Source: Lithodes maja (Eukaryota > Arthropoda > Malacostraca > Decapoda > Lithodidae). From it: DNA of 64,000 nucleotides. Below, in pieces: positions 10,127-20,603 of the stretch. The notes beneath the pieces were generated by a model that saw only the letters and a program-made list of their open reading frames with translations, was not told the DNA's origin and searched no databases. The DNA lies in contig JBAKBP010007422.1 of the NCBI GenBank assembly GCA_037953745.1, forward strand, positions 1 through 64,000. Direction: 5' to 3'. Position 1 is the stretch's first letter. The number at the start of each line of letters is the position of its first letter. A program made the position numbers and the translations under genes.

Positions 10127-10141
10127 CCTCCCCCAAGATTT
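10127..10141 (-). promoter_or_regulatory. Polypurine tract of Gyp-1
   Basis: In element sense, AATCTTGGGGGAGG abuts the TGTGACGC start of the 3' LTR. Purine-rich tracts here prime plus-strand DNA synthesis. Gyp-3 has the same sequence at 56831, and Gyp-2 has an equivalent G-rich tract at 53255. Confidence 0.7.
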
Positions 10142-10639
10142 TACTTGCTCAACCCTGAGCTAAAATCTGATATACAGAACCCCATCAAACCCCTCACACC
10201 CAGCGACCGCATGGCACTAAAACAACGCTGAGTTTATCACTAAAACACATCTTATAAAAAAAAAATTCACATTTCATAACTCCTCCCAACAATAGTAAAA
10301 GACATAATATCATGCTCCCAGAGCGAGCTTACAGCAGCTCAGCCGTTTGATAGTTCGTGGACTACTCAAACACTATAGGCTATGACAAACTTATACAATT
10401 ATCTATATCAAAAAGAAAGAGTTTTTATATGATTTTTATATTTTAATATGTTTTTTTCCGGCTGCACTATAAGGGCAGCCTATTTTCTTCTATACCAAAC
10501 GCTCAACAATCCTGCTTTACGACCCAATACGCTGGGCTACAACCGCGAGCCAACAAGCACCAAGCGCAAAATACTACTCAAACCAAAGCAGGAGGCTACC
10601 CGTGTGTCAATCTCTTCGGGATCATACACCTGTGATAGC
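10142..10639 (-). other. 3' untranslated region of Gyp-1
   Basis: About 500 bases between the gag-pol stop and the polypurine tract, AT-rich and with no credible gene. It is retained almost unchanged in Gyp-3 (56846-57316). Confidence 0.7.
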
Positions 10640-13600
10640 CTACGACTGATCATCTACCCTCGATAAACAATCCGCAATCACATTGTCACATCCCGCAATA
10701 TGCCGGATGTCCAGGTTATACTCCTGCAACATCAATGACCACCGGGTCAGTCTCATATTGCGATTGTGAAATTGATTTAGGAATCTCAAAGGGTGATGAT
10801 CAGTGTAGATAACCACGACTGGGCCATAGGCTGGAACATACACCTCGAAGTGCCTGAGCGACAGCACAATCGCCAGTAATTCCTTTTCTATTGTAGAATA
10901 GTTCTTTTGTGCAGCATTGAACTTCTTAGAAAAGAAACTTACTGGGTGTTCCACACCTTCATTGTCTGTCTGTAGCAAGACGGCACCAGCCCCTACACCA
11001 CTAGCATCTGTTGCCAGCTGAAAAGGCCTGTTAAAGTCTGGGGCCCTGAGTATCGGGTGAGTACACAGCAAATGCTTCACTAAATTAAAAGCCTTTTCAC
11101 ACTCAGGCGCCCACAAAAACTTTTTGTCTTTAGATAACAAATCTGTGAGAGGTGCCAACACCGTAGAGTAACCTTTTATAAAGCGTCTGTAGTAGCCTAT
11201 CATACCCAAGAATCTCATGATCTGCTTCTTGGTGGTTGGGTGCGGAAATTTATTGATAGCCTGTACCTTGTTCTGAGGAGGGCACACCTGTCCCCTTCCC
11301 ACTACAAACCCAAGGTACTGCACAGTGGCTTTTACGAAGTCACACTTTGCCAAATTTACTACCAGACTTGCTTCACTAAGTTTCCGGAACAAGGTCTCCA
11401 GGTGCTCACAATGGCTCTCAAAGTCGTCATCATAAATGATTACATCGTCCAAGTATACGGTGCAATTTGGAATGTCCTTGACAATTTCATTCATCAGGTT
11501 CTGAAACGTTGCTGGTGCATTCTTAAGTCCGTAGGGCATAACATTACACCGGTAAGTACTCCCGTCCACCACAAAACCACATACCTCTTTAGCGCGCTCG
11601 GACAAAGGTACTTGCCAGTAACCTTTTACTAAATCAACTTTAGACAAAAACCGAGCATTACCAATTTTATCAACACTATCATCAACCCGAGGAAGAGGAT
11701 ATGGGTTAGTTGGAGTCAAACCGTTTAGCCTACGGAAATCAATACAGAAGCGTACCTTGCCATCTGGTTTAGGCTGCAGTGTTACGGGGGAAGTCCATTT
11801 AACGGTACCTTTCTCTATCAACCCTCTACCGAGCATATACTCCAACTCATCCCTCAGAGCGGGTAGTTTTATGGGGGGCACACGGTATGGGATTGACTTA
11901 AAGGGTAGATGGTGCCCCACGTCAACATCATGCATAGCCTGAGTAGTGAGGCCTGGATGTTCAGCGAATACAGTGGGGTATAAACCGAGCAACTGACGGA
12001 TAGCTTCAAATTGCGGCTCAGGCAAATGGGCTATAGCCTCGTCAGCCCTTAGGCTCGAGTTCCCCGCCCACTGATCCGCTGAAACATGGTGATCCCAGCT
12101 ATCCTCCTCTGAAGCTTGACTGTCCCCCTCTCCTTCTCCACCACGGCCGCAACAAGCCAACACAGGGACAGTGAGAGGCTCAGAGGGGCGCCTCACATAC
12201 TCTTTTATCAGGTTCACGTGACATAACTGATTCTTCTTCCTCCTGTCTGGAGTGGCAACAAGGTAATCTAGGTCCGAAATTTTCTCCACAATTTTATAGG
12301 GTCCAGTATACTGCGCCGACAAGGGGTTACCCACCAAAGGCAACAAAATCAACACCTCCTGTCCCACAATGAACTCCCGGAGCTTCACTTTGCGATCATA
12401 CCTGTCCTTCATTAAAGCTTGTGACCCTGTTAAATTCCGACCTGCCATCTCCAGACTCTTAAGCATGCGCTCACGGCTTTCAAACACATACTTCAACAAG
12501 GAACAAGGCGGCACAGTTCCTTCCCAAATTTCCCGCAGCATATTAAGGGGGCCCCTGACTCGGTGTCCAAAAATCAGCTCGTTTGGACTAAATCCCAGGC
12601 TCTCACCAGGCACTTCCCGAGCAGCAAACAGTACATACGGCAATCCAAGATCCCAATCTCTTCCGTTATCAGCACAATAACACCTGAGCATGCTTTTAAG
12701 GGTGGCATGCCACCGCTCAAGCACCCCTTGGCTCTCAGGGTGATACGCTGACGATACCACCGCCCGTATTCCATGCTGTTGCATTGTTTGCTTAAAGAGA
12801 TTGGAGGTGAAATTGGACCCCTGATCAGACTGAATCTCCTCCGGGTACCCGTACCTTGAAAAGTACCACAACAAGTTACTGACTACCGTCTTAGCCATGC
12901 CGTTTTTCATGGGGTATGCATCGGGGTATCTAGTGGCAACATCCATGATGGTTAACAAAAATGTATTACCAGCCTTTGTGGGAGGGAGGGGACCAACCAT
13001 GTCAACAACAATCTTACTAAAAGGTGGCCCAATTACAGGAATAGGGTGCAACGGAGCTTTAGGAATAACTTGGTTTGGTTTCCCGACCCGTTGACAAATA
13101 TCACATGAGTTTATCCAGGACTGCACATGAGACTTCATCCCCGGCCACCAAAACAACTTCCCCAAAGCCGCCACCGTTTTTCTTACCCCCAAATGTCCTG
13201 CCAGCGGTGTGTCATGCGCCAAACTCAGTAGGCTATCCCTGCACTCCCGCGGCACCATCAACTGGTCCACTACCCCGGACCCCATCTTCCAGCTACGGTT
13301 AGGGTCTTGAAAACGCCGATACAGGATGCCATCTAAATAAAAAAAATCTCCCGGCTGTGCATCACCGTCCTCGTCGAGCTCCACAGCTCCATTAGCACAC
13401 GTTTGGAGCTCAGGGTCCTCCAGCTGCAACCGACGTATATCTGAGGGTGCCAAGCGATCTAACTGCTCCCGGAGCAATGCATGACCCTCCCCGATACTGA
13501 GCTGCTCCCTCTGTCTCTCTCGATGTTCATAACGTTGCTGTCGTGGAGACTCGTCATGCCCAGCCTCGTCACTCTCGATGACAGGCCCAGGGGCTACTCC

Positions 13601-15811
13601 AGAACTAAGTAATGGTGCTAATACTGAATCACCCAGGAGAGCCGCCGAGTCAAAACTCTTAAAACCAACTCCAGCTTTAGCCTCCTCCTGTTGATCGTTC
13701 CTCTGCTGGTCTGAAGACGGAGGACTAGGCTGTGACACTTTAGCTGCCCGAGCTCGGGTGACAGCACACGCCATGGGTTGTGCCTGGCACCGCTCGACCC
13801 ACTCTCGCTCTTCCCTACTCACGTCGGCCGGCCTCTCGGCAACGACTAAGGGTAGAACCTCAGAAGCGGGCATTGCAAAGTCGTTGCCGAGAAGAAGGTC
13901 GACGCCCTCCACTGGCAGTTTCTCCACAATCCCAACATCCAATTCACGTGCCACACCATCCACCTCCAACTCCAACCGCACCAGCGGGTATGACCGAGTT
14001 GCATTAATACCCTGCACCACCACCACCCGAGCCGCATTTATAGGGTAGCCAGTCAAGTTTTTCATCAAAGTCTGGGAAGCACCTGTATCACGCAAGACCT
14101 CTACTCCATGCTTGCGCCCCGCCCACATCACGCAACCCCGTCCTCTATGGTCGCAAAAAACATCCTGAGCAGGGTTCGAGCCTCCCAGGTGCTTCTGCAT
14201 TGGCTGTGCCTCAGCCTCTGACGAACTGCCCCGGGCAAACTCAGAAGGCTTCAGAGACACACCAATGTTGCAGGCCAAAGACACAGCTGCTGTAGGTGGT
14301 TTGCTAGGACAGACTCTTGCAAAGTGCCCCTTTTTATGACATTGATAACACTCTAACTCCCCTTTGGGCTTCCCTTGGTACTGGGAAGGGCCCGGCCCCT
14401 TCTTAAATGGGACGGTGCTAGTCTTGTGGTCAGTCTTGGTATCATAACTCTTGTACTTGTTTGCATAAGATATATTACTAACTCGGGGGGGTGGGGCGTC
14501 ACGCCCCTTGTTACCTGCCTCACTACGCTGGGCAGACCCGCACCCACGAATTAATGATAGCCGGAGGTCAGCCATCTCAGCTGCCTCCTGTAGAGTTTTT
14601 GGATTCTTTTCTTTAATAGTTAAAGTCATTTCTGCACCTGTACACTTATAAAACTGCTCGAGCAGAAACAGCTCAGTCAACTGTTCGGCCGTCTCAGCTT
14701 TCTCAGAACGTGTCCAGTTTGTAAGTGCATCTTTTAAGTCCCGGGCATGTTCAAGAAAGGTCGCCTCCCTAGTCTTTGTAACACCCCGAAACTTCAATCG
14801 ATATGTTTCTGGTTGCAACTCGTATGCCCGTAGGACAGCTCTCTTCAATTCTGGGTAGTCAATGCAAGACTCTAAAGGCAGTGCATCATAAGCCTTCAGA
14901 CCCTTACCCGTAAGTCTGGAGGAGACTAGAGCTGCCCACTTCTCTTCAGGCCAATTATGCTCCCTACACTTCTTCTCAAAACGATTAAAAAATTCTGTGA
15001 CTTCAGTTTCACTAAATGCCGGCACCAATTTGACTAAGTGGGACAAGGACTGTTCTCTTACTTGGCCCTCACGGCCCATCCGAATCCCTGTCGACTCTGC
15101 ACGAGTCTTATCTAAATCTATTTGAGCACAATATTTCTCTGAGTCGTACCTAAGCTCAGCCTCGTGCCTCCTAATCTCAGCCTCAATCTCCTTCTCCTGC
15201 TTCCTAGACTCAGCCTCAATCTCCTTCTCATGCCTCCTAGACTCATTCTCCATCTCCTTCTCATGCCTCCTAGACTCATTCTCCATCTCCTGCTTCCTAG
15301 CCTCATTCTCCATCTTAGCAAGCTCGAGTTTAAATATCATCTCAGGAGACAGGCCGGAAGAGGGAGCTGCCACTACTGAAGGAGGGGGGGCAAGAACTGG
15401 GGAACCACCATACGCACCGCCCGAGGGCACTCCAATCTTCCAATGCTCATCCCTCTGTGGGAGAGTGCTAACCTCCGGCAACTGAGTGGACGGCACTGTG
15501 GGAGTCGAGTGAGAGGGGATCTGGGGAGGAACCCCCCCAAACGCCCTCTCCTCCGAAACCCCATGTCGCCCACGCAACACCCAGGAAATCAGCTCCCCCT
15601 TGGACATCGCTGCTACATTGGATCTGCCCAAAACCTGGGCTATCAGGCGCAAGCCATAAACATTCACCCCAGTCAGCCTCTCCTCCGTCACATGGTACTG
15701 CTTACTCACAAAAAGTCTAGCATCCTCCTCACTAGTTACTAACGGCACCTCCTCACTTAGCATCTCTCGCTCCTCGTCAGTACTAGGGCCCGACATACTG
15801 AAGTTCACCAA
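10640..15811 (-). CDS. Gyp-1 Gag-Pol polyprotein (Gag-PR-IN-RT-RH order)
   Basis: Uninterrupted frame of 1723 codons. Order, with rough residues: SAP-like segment GLRLIAQVLGRSNVAAMSKG (50-80); charged coiled coil with E/K/R repeats (165-230); gag/SCAN-like helical domain (250-430); zinc knuckle CYQCHKKGHFARVC (487-500); protease LRDTGASQTL (570-580) and LLLGNDF; integrase zinc-binding region ending CDICQRVG (865-910); integrase Asp in VVDMVGPLP (936), Asp in QSDQGSNF (994), Glu in PESQGVLERW (near 1029); chromodomain-free C-terminus; RT with SKVDLVKGYWQVPL (1390) and VYLDDVIIY (1450); RNase H with LATDASGVGAGAVL (1598) and DHHPLRFLNQFHNR. All catalytic residues looked for are present, so it may be functional. 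Integrase before RT is the Ty1/copia order, while RT and protease are gypsy-like. This combination defines the GMR1-like group. Confidence 0.93.
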   Translation of the reverse strand: MVNFSMSGPSTDEEREMLSEEVPLVTSEEDARLFVSKQYHVTEERLTGVNVYGLRLIAQVLGRSNVAAMSKGELISWVLRGRHGVSEERAFGGVPPQIPSHSTPTVPSTQLPEVSTLPQRDEHWKIGVPSGGAYGGSPVLAPPPSVVAAPSSGLSPEMIFKLELAKMENEARKQEMENESRRHEKEMENESRRHEKEIEAESRKQEKEIEAEIRRHEAELRYDSEKYCAQIDLDKTRAESTGIRMGREGQVREQSLSHLVKLVPAFSETEVTEFFNRFEKKCREHNWPEEKWAALVSSRLTGKGLKAYDALPLESCIDYPELKRAVLRAYELQPETYRLKFRGVTKTREATFLEHARDLKDALTNWTRSEKAETAEQLTELFLLEQFYKCTGAEMTLTIKEKNPKTLQEAAEMADLRLSLIRGCGSAQRSEAGNKGRDAPPPRVSNISYANKYKSYDTKTDHKTSTVPFKKGPGPSQYQGKPKGELECYQCHKKGHFARVCPSKPPTAAVSLACNIGVSLKPSEFARGSSSEAEAQPMQKHLGGSNPAQDVFCDHRGRGCVMWAGRKHGVEVLRDTGASQTLMKNLTGYPINAARVVVVQGINATRSYPLVRLELEVDGVARELDVGIVEKLPVEGVDLLLGNDFAMPASEVLPLVVAERPADVSREEREWVERCQAQPMACAVTRARAAKVSQPSPPSSDQQRNDQQEEAKAGVGFKSFDSAALLGDSVLAPLLSSGVAPGPVIESDEAGHDESPRQQRYEHRERQREQLSIGEGHALLREQLDRLAPSDIRRLQLEDPELQTCANGAVELDEDGDAQPGDFFYLDGILYRRFQDPNRSWKMGSGVVDQLMVPRECRDSLLSLAHDTPLAGHLGVRKTVAALGKLFWWPGMKSHVQSWINSCDICQRVGKPNQVIPKAPLHPIPVIGPPFSKIVVDMVGPLPPTKAGNTFLLTIMDVATRYPDAYPMKNGMAKTVVSNLLWYFSRYGYPEEIQSDQGSNFTSNLFKQTMQQHGIRAVVSSAYHPESQGVLERWHATLKSMLRCYCADNGRDWDLGLPYVLFAAREVPGESLGFSPNELIFGHRVRGPLNMLREIWEGTVPPCSLLKYVFESRERMLKSLEMAGRNLTGSQALMKDRYDRKVKLREFIVGQEVLILLPLVGNPLSAQYTGPYKIVEKISDLDYLVATPDRRKKNQLCHVNLIKEYVRRPSEPLTVPVLACCGRGGEGEGDSQASEEDSWDHHVSADQWAGNSSLRADEAIAHLPEPQFEAIRQLLGLYPTVFAEHPGLTTQAMHDVDVGHHLPFKSIPYRVPPIKLPALRDELEYMLGRGLIEKGTVKWTSPVTLQPKPDGKVRFCIDFRRLNGLTPTNPYPLPRVDDSVDKIGNARFLSKVDLVKGYWQVPLSERAKEVCGFVVDGSTYRCNVMPYGLKNAPATFQNLMNEIVKDIPNCTVYLDDVIIYDDDFESHCEHLETLFRKLSEASLVVNLAKCDFVKATVQYLGFVVGRGQVCPPQNKVQAINKFPHPTTKKQIMRFLGMIGYYRRFIKGYSTVLAPLTDLLSKDKKFLWAPECEKAFNLVKHLLCTHPILRAPDFNRPFQLATDASGVGAGAVLLQTDNEGVEHPVSFFSKKFNAAQKNYSTIEKELLAIVLSLRHFEVYVPAYGPVVVIYTDHHPLRFLNQFHNRNMRLTRWSLMLQEYNLDIRHIAGCDNVIADCLSRVDDQS

Positions 15812-15991
15812 AAAATTCTCGAGACAAAAGTGTTAAACTCCCTTATGCAAGCACTAATTACTAAATTAACTGGAGTCTCTTAAATGCTCTCCTAATTGCC
15901 TTACAAAAAAAAAATATTCTTCAATATGTACGCTAAAGTACGAACAAACAAATGTTGTACAACTCTGCAAAAAATTATACTGTTCACAAAA

Positions 15992-16009
15992 TCCTAAGCA
16001 AGGTCGCCA
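15992..16009 (-). promoter_or_regulatory. Primer-binding site of Gyp-1
   Basis: TGGCGACCTTGCTTAGGA in element sense, two bases after the end of the 5' LTR. It starts with TGG, as needed to pair with a tRNA CCA end. I have not assigned the tRNA. Gyp-3 has the same site at about 61648-61665. Confidence 0.75.
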
Positions 16010-16011
16010 TT

Positions 16012-17867
16012 TGTTACGACCGGGCACTCGGGTACACTAGGGCTCTTACACAGGACTCGAGTATGGCTCGCTGCCACAACGGAAACACACGATCCCAACC
16101 CCAGAGTACTGCCAGCCGAACAAAAAACGCCACTACCCTCCAGAGTTCTATCTGCTATAACGGGGTATACAAGAACTCGGTACTAGCGTTTCACACAACA
16201 GACTAATAACAAGACGGGAGTTATCTAGTCTGGTCAACAATCAAACAAAGAAGAAAGTACTACAACACTAAAGAATAGTGTTGGCCGAAGCCAAAGTAAT
16301 CCACCCTTGAACTAAGAACTTAAGAAGTCCTCCACCCTCTACTTCGGATCGGCACTATTACGTTACGTTAAACAATAGTCCTCGAGCATCAAGCAAGGAA
16401 TCTTCTGATAAGTTAGATGCTTCTCGAATACTCATAAGAAGTAAGTATCGGATTTTGAACAGCAATTTAATGAATAACTCACTGGTAATTAAAGGCTTTA
16501 AATTGACATAAGAAGAATTATAAGAATAAGCAATAGGATATGGCAAACATTAAGAAGAAGTACTCCGACAATGCACTGGCAATAGCCTACTAAGATTGTG
16601 CTCGTGGGCCACTAATCTCTGAAGTAGCTAAGCGTGCCACACATGAAATCAATAGTGCTTAAACAATAATATACATAAGGAGAAGCTTCAATACTATGCT
16701 GTATCTGCTGGTCGAGCAAAGTCTAGCTGGGATATCTAAGGTTAAGAGACAATGGCTGAGCAAGCGGCTCGTAGCCTAGCGAGGTCCTTAAGACTGTGCG
16801 GCCAAATTACGGTAATTGACGGGATGCTTTCTTGAGAGATCCAGATCACTAGTATCTGGTTCTCTCCTGGCGATCCTCTCAAAGTCAAGCAAATGAGATA
16901 ACACAGTGTTGGGTGGCATAGGCAAAAGCCCTCACTCGCAACACAGTGCTAAACTCCCACGGTACACAGTCAGAAAGACCACCTAGGCGTTCCACGTCTC
17001 CGTTGCAATTGTACTGGTTCAACCGCAACCTAGTACTCATAGGAAATCACAACTCAGAAACCCTATCCCAGTCTAGCATTGCCTAAACCAGCAGAAAACA
17101 GGAACATGAATAATCGCACACAGGGAAATGCATATACGAGTGCAACGAACATCAATCAATCCTATTCTAGTTAACCCTTCCAAAAATAGGCTATCTAACA
17201 GGCACTTATCTCGTGAGAACTCAAGCGATAATACTTTGGCTGACTAAATCTGCACCAAAGGGGTCATGGAGGTTAAACAGGGACGAGAAGAGAAGAAGGT
17301 AGGCTGTTCAGAGAGTAGAGAAAGTTCACATCAGTCGGAAGAATATGGATAGTTGCAAGGGATATGAGAAGTCGCTTTGCCTGATGAGTTCTGAAGAATG
17401 GTGGCAAGAACCTCTCTTTTTATACTCGGCCCTCTAGCGGCATATCTCAAACTACTTAAGGACCGCCCACTGGCAATCATGACGTCATATTCTCTCTCAA
17501 TCTGGGATCGACAAAGAACTTCCCACGCGCTGAAAGGGAGGAAGGGAGGAGGGAGGAGGGAATTAGGCCTATCTGCCCGCGTGGCGCACTCACTGGTCCC
17601 CGTTACGTAATATCTCTCTCTCTCTCCTCTCATCATTACATATAAGTCCCACACACAATACTTATAACTAATGATATAAAATAGAACTCGTTGACTCAGA
17701 TGAAAACAAAATACATATTTATAATACTTATAGTACAACGGCTCACATAAACTAAGTTAGGAAACTCTACACAGACTACAGCCAAAGTTCCTGCCCTGAC
17801 GATCCTAGCGAGAGTGGGGCCTGACTGGGCGTTCTGTACAGCATGCTCATACTCGACATGCGTCACA
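16012..17867 (-). repeat. Gyp-1 5' LTR
   Basis: 1856 bp, about 0.5% different from the 3' LTR by eye (for example GAGATAACACAG versus GAGATAGCACAG, and GTGCTTAAAC versus GTGCAGAAAC). A few substitutions indicate a young but not brand-new insertion. It ends directly against the interior of DIRS-1. Confidence 0.95.
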
Positions 17868-20128
17868 GTGGTCCAAACCCTCGCGAAGATCGCCCGGTGC
17901 AGTCGCCTCGATAAGCCGCAGGTGGTGAACAGACGTCTGGAGGGAACCTAAAAGACAAGATAATAAGTTCACCACCCTCTGTCGCAAGGTAAAATCCTTG
18001 TCGACAGAGGACTTATCTGGGTGAGAGAAGAACGGGTTAGCAATAGAACAAATTTCAAGTTTGGGCGCGCTTATCCAGGACCAGAACTTGCCGTTCAATC
18101 TGCCGACAGATACAAGAGGAAGCAAAAGCAGTGATGACTCCGGGGGAGGGACTGAAGTAGATCTGTCGACGGAACGGTTGGCAAATTCTAAGGCCTCAGC
18201 AAACCAGGCCTCCAATGGGAGAGGGTTATCGAGCACGACGGCTAAGCCAGGCTTACCGTAGTCGCACAAACCCGTCCCATAGGAGGACAGTCCCGTCAAC
18301 ACAGCCAGGGACTGAACATCCTGAAGGATGTCCTGGCGGCTGAAGTCTGACCAGAGCTTAGTCCGAGGAGCAGACTGGGGCTTGGGCTTCACCGAAAAGT
18401 ACTGAAGGTCAGTCCTCGTCGGGTAAGCCCGCACCTCCACGTCGGCCACCTGACCATCCACCCTGATCGCCCTGAACTGCATCTTATCATTAATTTGCAC
18501 CGACCAGCCAGATGGGAGGGCCCTCTCACCTGACGGGAAGCCGGTAGCACGCTTCGGGTGGGAGGCCTGCACCCCCTTCCAAACAGCCAAGGATCCATAG
18601 AGGAGCGGCATGGTCCGCGACGGGACCTTGGCCTTCTGGATGGGGGGCAAGCGCGGACCCTGCCCTAGCAGACGGAGAACCCCCGCATGGGAGACAGCAG
18701 GGGCAACCTCCTGAGCTAGGGCAGGAGCAGTACTAGCCGACGACCGGGCAGCCGGAGAAGCTGGGCGAGAAGGAATGTGGTCCACTGCAGAAGGGAGGGG
18801 GACCGTAGCAGGGGTAGGTTGGGTGAGGCGCTGAGGTTGTGACACCGCCAAGAAGCGCGATAAGAGGGAGTCTTGCATCGCCTCCAAGCGCTCGTCGATG
18901 CGTGACACAACCCACCCCTGCATAGCCGAAAATCGATCCGAGAGAGGAGACCCCCCCGAAGATTGTTCGGCCCGCAGGGGCGAGCGTGAGCGGGAGCGAG
19001 ACCCACGACATGAAACAGCAGCGTCGCAGCCCAAAGAAGGCGAGCGACGACGGCCGTGGCGCCTCTGAGGGTCTCGTCCCCGATCACTAACGCCCAAGGG
19101 GGAAACATCACCATCCCCCTCTTCCAGCGACTTGTCAGCTCCCGAGAAAGGGGACCCCGAAACCTCGCTATACTCCACCGAGTCAAGAGGCGGGGTACCC
19201 CCCTGGCGAGATGGTAAGTGAAGGTCAGGGATAGAAGAATGAGGAGGAGCAGGATGACGGGAGTGGGAAGGCTGGCCGGGTGAAAGGAGGTCAGAAGGAG
19301 CCGCGGGGGGAAACAGAGCAAGGATCCCCGGGGCTGAGAGAACAGGGCGGCCCGACACCGAGACGGAGGAGGGAGGGACCTCCACCTTGGGACGAGACCG
19401 TGAAGGAAGAATAGGCACCGAAGCAAGAGAAGTAGGAGGAGAAGCAACTACATCCTGGCGGACCCTCCTGGACAGTGTAGGAGGAGAGGGCAGAGGGCCA
19501 GCTACAGCATGAACCTCCGCGCGCGTAGATGACAAAGGAAGAGGACGTCGTTTGTGCAGGGGAAGCGGGCGGAAGGTAGTAGAGCCCCTATCCGGAGAGG
19601 CCAGGGGAGGGCGCACAGGGGCAGAGCCGCTAACCCCGGCCTCAGGGCGAGAACCATGACGAGGGCGATGGGCATCGTCAAGGCGATCAGGAGGACGACG
19701 AGGGGCAGTAGAGGACGGGCGACGAGGCGAGCGAGAGCGTGGACGGAGCTGGGGATCCTCCCGACGATGTGACGACCGGCCGCGGGACCCAGGGAAGAGG
19801 GCCCGAGCAGGGCCAGGGCCAGGTGAACGGCCTTCAGACGGGTCAGGGATACCAGGGCGACGCGGATCCGGTCGTCAACAAAGGCCGGGGAACGGTGGCC
19901 CACAGTCCTAATGTGGTGGGAGACCACCGCCCACACCGACTGAAGGGAAGCAGAGGCCACTGCCGCCGCTGAGGAACCAGGGCTATGGTCCACCACATCC
20001 ACCAGGTCCATACACGGGCCACACAGAGCAGGGAGGTAGGCCGTAGAAGACACACATTGCGAGTGGCGTAAGCAGGACCTGTGGCGCTCCAAGCACGGGG
20101 AGCCACAACCCTGGCGAAAGCAAGGCAT
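17868..20128 (-). pseudogene. DIRS-1 Gag-like protein, one frameshift, truncated 3' end
   Basis: Start chosen at 20128 (ATG) because the first residues, MPCFRQGCGSPCLERH followed by spaced Cys and His, look like the small zinc-binding region at the N-terminus of DIRS Gag proteins. This frame runs to about 19850. DIRS-2 has one more G at the matching place, so a one-base deletion near 19850-19860 moves the rest to a second frame that stays open to the LTR junction (about 660 further codons). That part is Arg/Ser/Pro-rich (SRSRSRSPLR), then has a conserved block with LWSDFSRQDILQDVQSLAVL, PLPLEAWFAEALEFANRSVD and TLRQRVVNLLSC. The last few residues come from the Gyp-1 LTR. Gag would package element RNA; this is family knowledge. 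Confidence 0.65.
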
Positions 20129-20133
20129 CCCAC

Positions 20134-20259
20134 CTGTAACGGAAGAACACACACCATAAGCAGCACGTCGACGGAGTAAGTGTAGAGAATGTCCAATAAA
20201 AACCAGGGAATGAGCATGGGGAAACAGTAACACACATGCAAACCGGGATCCGTACTCAC
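20134..20259 (-). other. Possible intron in the DIRS-1 leader
   Basis: On the minus strand a strong donor (GG|GTGAGTACGG, intron base 1 at 20259) and an acceptor (CCGTTACAG|GTGGG, last base at 20134) frame 126 bases just upstream of the Gag start. DIRS-2 keeps both sites (donor near 30648, acceptor near 30775). The intervening sequence is also open, so splicing is not required; only RNA data can tell. Confidence 0.35.
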
Positions 20260-20460
20260 CCTAAACCGGGAGCACAGAGGTAGGTGAGGAGGGCGGGCGA
20301 GGTGGAAGAGCACAAGCAGAACCTGCAAAGATGGAGAAAGTGTTAACCACCACTCAACACCTTACATGCAGGGTCTATAACACCAGTAAAGTGCACACAC
20401 CAATATAGTTTCAGGCAACAAGATGACATAAAAAAGGTCAACAGTGAAAGCCAACTATTA

Positions 20461-20603
20461 CCGCAAATTTGCGGGCCAATGGAGGCATAACCATACCGAC
20501 ACAACCCTCCCGCATCTTCGCGGGACCCCCCAGCGATCTCCGCAAATTTGCGGGGAGCCGAAACGTCCCAGAGGACCGAATCGAGCTCCCGCAAATTTGC
20601 GGG
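20461..20603. repeat. Array of four palindromes in the DIRS-1 leader
   Basis: CCGCAAATTTGCGG occurs at 20461-20474 and 20540-20553 and, with an extra C/G at each end, at 20588-20603. A degenerate member CCCGCATCTTCGCGGG lies at 20509-20524. Start-to-start spacing of the cores is 49, 30 and 49 bases. The array is symmetric and is also present in DIRS-2 with the same spacing. Confidence 0.85.

Larger units (their letters stand above)
8271..17867 (-). mobile_element. Gyp-1: complete Ty3/gypsy-type LTR retrotransposon, integrase-before-RT order
   Basis: LTRs 8271-10126 and 16012-17867 are both 1856 bp, start TGTTACG and end GTCACA on the plus strand (TGTGAC...GTAACA in element sense), and differ at only about ten positions seen by eye. 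The element reads on the minus strand: 5' LTR at the right, primer-binding site at 15992-16009, one gag-pol ORF, then a polypurine stretch next to the 3' LTR. The flanking 4-mers differ (GAAG at 8267-8270, GTGG at 17868-17871), so there is no visible target duplication. The left flank is a tandem repeat and the right flank is the inside of a DIRS element. Confidence 0.95.

Noticed and set aside
13758..14048. Plus-strand frames opposite Gyp-1 and Gyp-3 gag-pol
   Set aside because: Shadows of the long minus-strand coding frame; no domain of their own.
19502..20328. Long overlapping minus frames (243 and 161 codons) in DIRS-1
   Set aside because: The GC-rich Arg/Ser/Pro-coding region keeps several frames open; only the Cys-rich start and the frame shared with DIRS-2 were kept as Gag.
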